Of a stretch of DNA of 12,323 nt, positions 6,582 to 12,323 are shown piece by piece. The DNA is taken from contig JAATES010000303.1 of assembly GCA_015655615.1 (NCBI GenBank), positions 1 to 12,323 on the forward strand, read 5' to 3'. A program made the position numbers and the translations under genes. The notes under the pieces are model-generated. The model saw only the letters and a program-made list of their open reading frames with translations. It was not told the DNA's origin and did no database searches. This DNA comes from Actinomycetales bacterium. Lineage in GTDB: Bacteria; Actinomycetota; Actinomycetes; Actinomycetales; Cellulomonadaceae. How positions within the stretch are numbered: position 1 is the first letter of the stretch; each line of letters starts with the position of its first letter.

Positions 6582-8006
6582 ATGTTCAAGAGTGCAGAAG
6601 AGGCTATAGCCTTCACCCGGGATCAGGATGTTGAGTTCGTCGATGTCCGGTTCACCGACCTGCCAGGCATTCAGCAGCACTTCAACGTTCCGGTCTCAGA
6701 GTTCGCCGACACCGCGTTCAGCAGTGGTCTTGCCTTCGATGGATCATCGATCCGGGGCTTCCAGGCTATCAACGAGTCCGACATGAAGCTGATCCCGGAC
6801 GTCACCACGGCGTACCTGGACCCGTTCCGCAAGCACAAGACGCTGATCGTGAACTTCTCGATCGTCGACCCCTTCACGGATGAGCCGTACTCGCGCGACC
6901 CGCGCAACATCGCGCTGAAGGCTGAGGCCTACCTCAAGTCCACCGGCATCGCGGACACCGCGTTCTTTGCCCCCGAGGCCGAGTTCTACGTCTTTGACGA
7001 CGTGCGCTATTCGACCTCGCAGCACGAGTCGTTCTACAGCATCGACTCCGTCGAGGCGGCTTGGAACACCGGGCGGGAAGAAGAAGGCGGAAACCTCGGC
7101 TACAAGACCCGGTACAAGGGCGGGTACTTCCCGCTGTCCCCCTCGGACAAGTTCGCTGATCTGCGCGACGACATGTTCGCGGCCCTGAGCTCGGCCGGCC
7201 TGATCCTCGAGCGTGCGCACCATGAGGTCGGCACCGCCGGTCAGCAGGAGATCAACTACCGCTTCAACACGCTGACCGCCGCAGGTGACGACCTGCAGAA
7301 GTTCAAGTACATCATCAAGAATGTCGCCTATGAGGCTGGCAAGTCGGTCACCTTCATGCCGAAGCCGATCTTCGGCGACAACGGCTCGGGCATGCACACG
7401 CATCAGTCCTTGTGGAAGGATGGCGAGCCCTTGTTCTACGACGAGAAGGGCTATGGCGGCCTGTCGGATCTTGCTCGGTGGTACATCGGTGGCCTGCTGA
7501 AGCACGCGCCGTCGCTGCTCGCGTTCACCAACCCATCGGTCAACTCCTACCACCGCCTGGTCCCCGGCTACGAGGCCCCGGTCAACTTGGTCTACTCAGC
7601 CCGTAACCGTTCCGCGTGTATCCGTATCCCGGTCACCGGTACCTCCCCCAAGGCGAAGCGCATCGAGTTCCGCGTGCCGGACCCCTCGGCCAACCCGTAC
7701 CTGTGCTTCTCGGCCCAGCTGATGGCCGGCCTGGACGGCATCAAGAACCGCATCGAGCCGGCCGACCCGATCGACAAGGACCTGTACGAGCTGCCGCCCG
7801 AGGAGCACGCCCTCATCTCGCAGGTGCCCGGCTCGCTGGCCGAGGTCATCGACAACCTCGAGGCCGACCACGAATACCTCACCCACGGCAACGTGTTCAC
7901 CGAGGACCTCGTCGAGACCTGGATCGACCTCAAGCGGGAGAAGGAGATCGACGCCCTGCGGCTGCGTCCGCACCCCTACGAGTTCGAGCTCTACTACGAC
8001 GTGTGA
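6582..8006 (+). CDS. glnA: Type I glutamine synthetase, adenylylatable
   Basis: This enzyme makes glutamine from glutamate, ammonia and ATP and works as a dodecamer. The 474-residue length is normal for the type I-beta enzyme. Visible motifs are FDGSSIRGF (52-60), EAEFYVFDD in the metal/glutamate site, [18 protein letters not shown] (261-278) and [10 protein letters not shown]. Tyr402 in [10 protein letters not shown] is the adenylylation target that GlnE modifies (Tyr codon 7785-7787). AAGGAG (6569-6574), 7 bases before ATG 6582, is a strong ribosome binding site. Upstream are a -10 box and a GlnR-like operator; downstream are two hairpins. It is the main glutamine synthetase of the window (glnA1 type), so it is under both transcriptional and covalent control. 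Confidence 0.98.
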   Translation: MFKSAEEAIAFTRDQDVEFVDVRFTDLPGIQQHFNVPVSEFADTAFSSGLAFDGSSIRGFQAINESDMKLIPDVTTAYLDPFRKHKTLIVNFSIVDPFTDEPYSRDPRNIALKAEAYLKSTGIADTAFFAPEAEFYVFDDVRYSTSQHESFYSIDSVEAAWNTGREEEGGNLGYKTRYKGGYFPLSPSDKFADLRDDMFAALSSAGLILERAHHEVGTAGQQEINYRFNTLTAAGDDLQKFKYIIKNVAYEAGKSVTFMPKPIFGDNGSGMHTHQSLWKDGEPLFYDEKGYGGLSDLARWYIGGLLKHAPSLLAFTNPSVNSYHRLVPGYEAPVNLVYSARNRSACIRIPVTGTSPKAKRIEFRVPDPSANPYLCFSAQLMAGLDGIKNRIEPADPIDKDLYELPPEEHALISQVPGSLAEVIDNLEADHEYLTHGNVFTEDLVETWIDLKREKEIDALRLRPHPYEFELYYDV

Positions 8007-8013
8007 CCGGCGG

Positions 8014-8051
8014 CGTGCTGCTGACCTGCTCAGACGCGAGTCGGCAGCACG
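8014..8051 (+). terminator. First hairpin after glnA
   Basis: The arms CGTGCTGCTGAC (8014-8025) and GTCGGCAGCACG (8040-8051) pair over 12 bp with a single mismatch of G-U type. The loop is 14 bases. It begins 8 bases after the glnA stop and is followed at once by a second, stronger hairpin. It could act as a terminator or protect the 3' end of the glnA mRNA. Confidence 0.55.
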
Positions 8052-8063
8052 CATGGTCCGCAG

Positions 8064-8109
8064 AGGGCCCGCGTGGGCCCCGTCGCAACGACGGGCCCAC
8101 GCGGGCCCT
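8064..8109 (+). terminator. Perfect 17-bp hairpin after glnA, probable terminator
   Basis: The arms AGGGCCCGCGTGGGCCC (8064-8080) and its exact complement (8093-8109) are joined by 12 bases that fold further (GTCG/CGAC with a CAA loop). It is very stable and almost all G and C, and is followed by TCCGTGTTT. The inverted repeat can work in both directions, which suits the convergent glnA and glnE transcripts. Confidence 0.8.
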
Positions 8110-8306
8110 TCCGTGTTTCACCACAGAAGTCCCGCGGTCTCAGAGAGCCCCCTGCGACGCACGACGATCTGGTCACACCGGTGGCCTTCGGTCTCGGCTC
8201 CGTCTGGGCCCTCCTCGACAGCATCCTCTCTCTCACTGACAAGACCGGCAGCTGGTCCCCAGGCATCGCGGAGATCCCTTGACGGGACTGACGGAAGTCA
8301 CCCCAG

Positions 8307-11300
8307 TCAGACCTCGATGCGTGCCGATTCCGGCCCGAGACCATAGAAGACATGGGTGACGACGGCTCGTGCCCTCCGTACCACCCGCAGATAGTGCTCC
8401 TCCAGCTCGCTTCCGGTTCCAGGGAAGCCGATCGCTTGCGCCACTCCGGCGAGGTCCCGGCGATCATGGGGCAGCACGTTGCTGTTGGCGCCCGTGAGCC
8501 TGCCGGACCACAACGCGACCCCATTGCGGATCCGGGAGGCTTCGAGCCAGGCGGCTTCCAGGATCTCGGCATCCTCCGCCGAGATCAAAGAGGCCGCGAC
8601 AGCTGCCTTCATCGCCTGCAACGTCTGGGTCGTCCGCAAGCTCGGGACGGCGCCGCCGTGCTGGAGCTGCAGCAATTGGACAGTCCATTCGACATCGGCG
8701 ATGCCGCCAGGCCCCAGCTTCAGATGCCGGGCCGGGGACACCCCCCTGGGCAGCCGCTCGGCCTCCACCCGGGCTTTGATCCGGCGCACGTCTCGCACTA
8801 CCGCGGGGTCGAGGCCTCCAGCCGGATACCGCAACGGATCGATCAGATCCATGAAGCGGCGTCCCAGCACACCGGACCCCGCCACCGGGCGTGCTCGAAG
8901 CAGCGCCTGCCGTTCCCAGGCTTCGGACCAGCGCGCGTAATACTCCATATAGGACTCGAATGACCGGACCAGCGGCCCATTGCGCCCCTCAGGCCGCAAC
9001 GCCGGGTCCACCTCGAGCGGCGGCTGGTCTCCGGGCGCGGACAGCACTGTTCGAAGCCGGGTCGCGACAGCCACGGCATAGTCATGGGCCACCCGCTCAG
9101 TTGTGCCTGCTCTGGGTTCATAGACGTACATCACGTCGGCGTCCGACCCGTAGCTCATTTCTCGTCCGCCCAGACGGCCCATGGCCACCACCAGCATGTC
9201 GGCAGGGGGTTCGCCGTGGTCCCGGCTCATTTCATGAGTGATCGAGTACTCTGCAATGCGCAGGCCGCCCACCAAGGTCACGTCCGTCACATCGCTGATG
9301 GCGATCTGAGTGGTCACCTGATCAGACACCGAGAGCAGCTCAGCGGCCGCGATACGGGTCAGCTCGCGACGGCGCACCGCTCGCAACGCGGAGGCGGCAA
9401 TGGGCTCCTCGTCCGCCCGTCCCAGGATGGCGTCGACCTCGCGGTCCAGCCGCTCCCGCCCCAGCGGATGCAATTCAGCATTGTCGGCGAGCCAATGCAC
9501 TGATTCCGGCGAACGCGACAGGGAGTCCGCCATGAACTGCGAATTCGACAGGACCTTGGCGAGCCGCGAGGCCGCCGACGTGGAATCCCGCAGCAGCTTC
9601 AGATACCAGTGCGCGGAGCCGAGGTCGTCGGAGAGCCTGCGGAAGGCCAGGAGCCCTCGGTCGGGGTCCGCGCCATCGGCGAACCAGCCCAGCATGACGG
9701 GGAGCAGCTGCCGCTGGATCGCCGCGCGACGGCTCAGCCCTTCGGTGAGCGCCTCGATGTGCCGCATGGCGCCTGCGGGGTCGCGGTACCCGATGGCCTG
9801 CAACCGCGCGCGCGCGGCCTCTGGTGCCAGTGCGGCCTCATCCTGCGACAACTGCGCGACCGCCGGCAGCAGTGGCCGGTAGAACAGCTCTTCGTGGAGG
9901 GTCCGCACGTCGCGACGGGTGGCACGCCAGCGCGCCATCATGCCGTCTGTGCCCTCGGACCTCATACCGGCCGCCCTGGACAGCGCTCGCAACTCCCCAG
10001 GATCGGTGGGCATCAGATGCGTGCGGCGAAGGTGGCGCAGCTGGATGCGATGTTCGAGTACGCGCAGGAACCGGTAACAGACGGCCAGCTGCCCGGCGTC
10101 GCTTCGGGCCACATATCCGCTGGCCGCCAGCGCTGCCAAGGCGGTCAGCGTGTTCCCGCTGCGCAACGACTCATCACCGCGGCCGTGGACCAGTTGGAGC
10201 AACTGCACGGTGAACTCCACGTCACGGAGCCCTCCCTTGCCCAGTTTGATCTGCCGGTCGGCCTCGACCGCAGGAACGTTGTCCTCGACTCGGCGGCGCA
10301 TGGCCTGCGAATCCTCGACGAAATTGTCCCGGCCCACCGCCGCCCACACCATTGGCTGCACCGCGGCACGGTAGGCCTCGCCCAGATCCAGGTCGCCAGC
10401 GACGGGCCTGGCCTTCAACAGCGCCTGGAACTCCCAGGTCTTGGCCCAGCGTTCGTAGTAGCTGACGTGGGATGCCAGCGTGCGAACGATGGGGCCCTGC
10501 TTGCCCTCGGGCCGCAATGCCGCATCCACCGGCCATAGGGAGGGCTCACCGGACGAACCTCCGCACGCATGCGCCAGCCCAGCGGCCAGCTTGGCCCCCA
10601 CGGTGAGAGCTTCGGCCTCCGTGGCTCCGTCAGCGGGCTCCACGACGTAGATCACGTCCACATCGCTGACGTAGTTGAGCTCACGTCCACCGGTCTTTCC
10701 CATTCCGATCACGGTGAATCTCGCGCAGCGCCCGCCGTCGGGCGTCGCGGCCCTCGCCCAGGCCAAAGCCGCCTCCAGTGCTGCGGCGGCGAGATCGGCG
10801 AGTGCCGCTCCGACTCCAGGCAGCAGAGTCAGCGGCTCCGAGGCCGTCAAGTCGGTGGCGGCGATGCGCAACAGCCGGGACCGGTAGGCACGCCGTAAGG
10901 CGTCGACTCCGGCAGGCCCGGTCAGCGAGGCCACAGGGACGTCCGCCTCGGAATCGGCCCCCACCGCGGTCAACAGCTCGGCACGCACCACATGAGCATC
11001 GACGCCAGTCGCCGGAGTGGGATCCGCCACGTCAGGGAGCAGTTCGGCTGGTCTGCGCACCAGATCGTCACCCAGTGCAGTCGAGCCGCCCGCGACGGCC
11101 GCCAATCGTCGAGCCGCGGAATCCTGCGCGATGATGCCGCGCAGCTGTCCGCGCAGGTCCGGATCCGAACGCACTGCCTCACACAGCCGGGCCAGCGTCA
11201 GGACCGCCAGATCAGGATCGGAGGCCTCGCCCAGCAGGTGCAGATGAGCCGAGTCGGGGTCAATGGGTCCGAGCACGTCAACCAGCGCGGGGTCGGCCAG

Positions 11301-11375
11301 CAGCCGCTCGGCACGCGGCACGTCGTCAAAGCCCAACCGGCTCAACCTACCGGTCAGGGTCACTGTCCGGGACAC
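8307..11375 (-). CDS. glnE: Bifunctional glutamine synthetase adenylyltransferase/adenylyl-removing enzyme
   Basis: GlnE attaches AMP to, and removes it from, the tyrosine of GlnA, switching glutamine synthetase off and on. The protein is 1022 residues and has two nucleotidyltransferase halves. The N-terminal one (removase) has GMGKTGGRELNYVSDVDVIY at about residue 221 (codons 10712-10653). The C-terminal one (transferase) has AMGRLGGREMSYGSDADVMY at about residue 731 (9185-9126). Each is followed by its helical marker (KGGLRDVEFTVQLLQLVHG; PGGIADVEWTVQLLQLQHG). Both metal-binding Asp pairs (SDVD, SDAD) are intact. I chose GTG 11375 (VSRTVTLTGRLSRLGF), 2 bases after the glnA2 stop. AGGTG, about 9 bases upstream inside glnA2, may be its ribosome binding site. 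A longer frame reaches 11441 but overlaps glnA2. Co-transcription with glnA2 is very likely. Confidence 0.95.
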   Translation of the reverse strand: MSRTVTLTGRLSRLGFDDVPRAERLLADPALVDVLGPIDPDSAHLHLLGEASDPDLAVLTLARLCEAVRSDPDLRGQLRGIIAQDSAARRLAAVAGGSTALGDDLVRRPAELLPDVADPTPATGVDAHVVRAELLTAVGADSEADVPVASLTGPAGVDALRRAYRSRLLRIAATDLTASEPLTLLPGVGAALADLAAAALEAALAWARAATPDGGRCARFTVIGMGKTGGRELNYVSDVDVIYVVEPADGATEAEALTVGAKLAAGLAHACGGSSGEPSLWPVDAALRPEGKQGPIVRTLASHVSYYERWAKTWEFQALLKARPVAGDLDLGEAYRAAVQPMVWAAVGRDNFVEDSQAMRRRVEDNVPAVEADRQIKLGKGGLRDVEFTVQLLQLVHGRGDESLRSGNTLTALAALAASGYVARSDAGQLAVCYRFLRVLEHRIQLRHLRRTHLMPTDPGELRALSRAAGMRSEGTDGMMARWRATRRDVRTLHEELFYRPLLPAVAQLSQDEAALAPEAARARLQAIGYRDPAGAMRHIEALTEGLSRRAAIQRQLLPVMLGWFADGADPDRGLLAFRRLSDDLGSAHWYLKLLRDSTSAASRLAKVLSNSQFMADSLSRSPESVHWLADNAELHPLGRERLDREVDAILGRADEEPIAASALRAVRRRELTRIAAAELLSVSDQVTTQIAISDVTDVTLVGGLRIAEYSITHEMSRDHGEPPADMLVVAMGRLGGREMSYGSDADVMYVYEPRAGTTERVAHDYAVAVATRLRTVLSAPGDQPPLEVDPALRPEGRNGPLVRSFESYMEYYARWSEAWERQALLRARPVAGSGVLGRRFMDLIDPLRYPAGGLDPAVVRDVRRIKARVEAERLPRGVSPARHLKLGPGGIADVEWTVQLLQLQHGGAVPSLRTTQTLQAMKAAVAASLISAEDAEILEAAWLEASRIRNGVALWSGRLTGANSNVLPHDRRDLAGVAQAIGFPGTGSELEEHYLRVVRRARAVVTHVFYGLGPESARIEV

Positions 11376-11377
11376 GG

Positions 11378-12323
11378 TCAGAGCACCTGCAGTAAGCGCC
11401 TCAGCTCGAAGGGCGTGACCTGCGCGCGGTACTTGGCCCACTCTTCGTCCTTGTTCCGCAAGAAGTAGGCGAAGACATGCTCGCCCAGAGTCTCCGCGAC
11501 CAGTTCGGAGCCCTCCATGATGCGCAGCGCGGCTCCCAGCGACTGCGGCAGCGGCGTGATGCCCAGCGCCACCCGCTCGGCGTCCGTGAGCTCAAGGATG
11601 TCGTCCTCGCTCGCATCGACAAGGTCGTATTCTTCCTCGATGCCCTTGAGACCGGCAGCGAGCAGCAACGCAAAGGTGAGATAGGGATTGGCGGCGGAAT
11701 CGATGGCCCGGTACTCCACCCGGCTCGAATTTCCCTTGCCCGGCTTGTACATCGGCACCCGGACCAGCGCCGACCGGTTGTTGTGACCCCAGGACACATA
11801 GCTCGGCGCCTCGGCGCCGCCCCACAGCCTCTTGTACGAGTTGACGTACTGGTTGGTCACCGCCGTGATCTCGGCAGAATGCCGCAGCAGACCCGAGATG
11901 AAGTGGCGTGCCGTGCGCGACAGCTCGAACCGCGCACCCGGCTCGTGGAAGGCGTTGCGGTCCCCCTCGAACAACGACAGGTGCGTGTGCATGCCCGACC
12001 CGGGGTGCTCCGCCATCGGCTTGGGCATGAAGGAGGCGAACACACCTTGTTCCAGCGCGACCTCCTTGACCACTGTGCGGAAGGTCATGAGGTTGTCCGC
12101 GGTCGTGAGCGCATCCGCGTACCGCAGATCGATCTCGTTCTGTCCAGGGCCGGCCTCGTGGTGAGAGAACTCCACCGAGATGCCCATGGACTCCAGCATG
12201 GTGATCGCCGACCGACGGAAGTCATGACCGGCGGCACGCGCCACATGGTCGAAATAACCGCCGGAGTCTATCGGCACCAAAGGCTGATCGGGATCGCTGG
12301 GCTGCTCGAACAGGTAGAACTCG
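11378..12323 (-). CDS. glnA2: Glutamine synthetase-like protein GlnA2, 5' end missing
   Basis: The frame is open to the right edge (EFYLFEQPSDPDQ is the first readable part), so the gene starts outside the window; 314 residues are visible. It shows the type I glutamine synthetase core: EFSHHEAGPGQNEIDLRY, KPMAEHPGSGMHTHLSLF, the conserved NSYKRLWGG, NNRSALVRVP and EYRAIDSAANPYLTF. In the segment that holds the adenylylation tyrosine in GlnA, this protein reads DDILELTDAER, with leucine (codon 11594-11596) in place of tyrosine. It should therefore not be a substrate of GlnE, although it is encoded 2 bases upstream of glnE. Actinobacterial GlnA2 proteins are often not the main glutamine synthetase; in Streptomyces some have been assigned gamma-glutamylpolyamine synthetase activity. 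The sequence alone does not decide the substrate. Confidence 0.94.
   Translation of the reverse strand, partial: EFYLFEQPSDPDQPLVPIDSGGYFDHVARAAGHDFRRSAITMLESMGISVEFSHHEAGPGQNEIDLRYADALTTADNLMTFRTVVKEVALEQGVFASFMPKPMAEHPGSGMHTHLSLFEGDRNAFHEPGARFELSRTARHFISGLLRHSAEITAVTNQYVNSYKRLWGGAEAPSYVSWGHNNRSALVRVPMYKPGKGNSSRVEYRAIDSAANPYLTFALLLAAGLKGIEEEYDLVDASEDDILELTDAERVALGITPLPQSLGAALRIMEGSELVAETLGEHVFAYFLRNKDEEWAKYRAQVTPFELRRLLQVL

Larger units (their letters stand above)
8007..8306. other. 300-base convergent intergenic region between glnA and glnE
   Basis: The first part (8014-8109) is taken up by two hairpins. The rest, about 8110-8306, has no gene I can support. A plus-strand reading frame there ends in VAFGLGSVWALLDSILSLTD, but it has no ribosome binding site and its upstream starts lie in the terminator stem, so I do not call it. 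No repeat or RNA gene is recognised. Confidence 0.5.

Noticed and set aside
8073..8282. 69-residue plus-strand frame after glnA
   Set aside because: Its starts lie in the terminator stem, there is no ribosome binding site, and the first half is the translated palindrome. Only the C-terminal hydrophobic run is notable.
11376..11441. Longer GlnE starting at 11441
   Set aside because: It would overlap the glnA2 C-terminus by 64 bases. The GTG at 11375 gives a 2-base gap and a family-like N-terminus.

Overview
The window is a GC-rich, gene-dense piece of an actinobacterial chromosome. The order E2 acyltransferase - TIGR01777 epimerase - lipB - lipA - DUF4191 - RDD protein - glnA, followed by convergent glnE and glnA2, is the order I recall from the Mycobacterium tuberculosis dlaT-lipB-lipA-glnA1-glnE-glnA2 region and from many other high-GC Gram-positives. 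GTG starts and hairpin terminators without U-tracts fit the same group. I cannot place the genus; something like Propionibacteriales would fit, but that is a guess.

Bases 1-5857, plus strand, are a lipoate/2-oxoacid dehydrogenase block. It holds the 3' part of the E2 gene (its lipoyl domain is cut by the left edge), a strong hairpin, a TIGR01777 epimerase, a broken glutaminase gene, lipB (octanoyl transfer), lipA (sulfur insertion) and a two-helix DUF4191 membrane protein. LipB and LipA make the lipoyl group that sits on the lysine of the E2 at the start of the window. The glutaminase is the element out of place: it sits between the epimerase and lipB, is frameshifted, and has lost the stretch carrying the catalytic Ser-x-x-Lys.

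Bases 5873-12323 are membrane and nitrogen genes. A small RDD-family membrane protein lies on the minus strand. Then comes glnA (type I glutamine synthetase with the adenylylation tyrosine). It is preceded by a well-matched GlnR-type operator that I read directly from the sequence, and followed by two strong hairpins. Convergent to it are glnE (two-domain adenylyltransferase/adenylyl-removase acting on GlnA) and, 2 nt upstream of glnE, a second glutamine-synthetase-like gene, glnA2. glnA2 runs off the right edge and lacks the adenylylation tyrosine. The set therefore shows transcriptional control of glnA (GlnR-like site) and post-translational control of its product (GlnE).

I see no mobile element, CRISPR array, RNA gene or convincing new system. 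The most useful observations are the decayed glutaminase, the GlnR-like operator, a probable leaderless start for DUF4191, and the uneven distribution of the adenylylation site between the two GlnA proteins.
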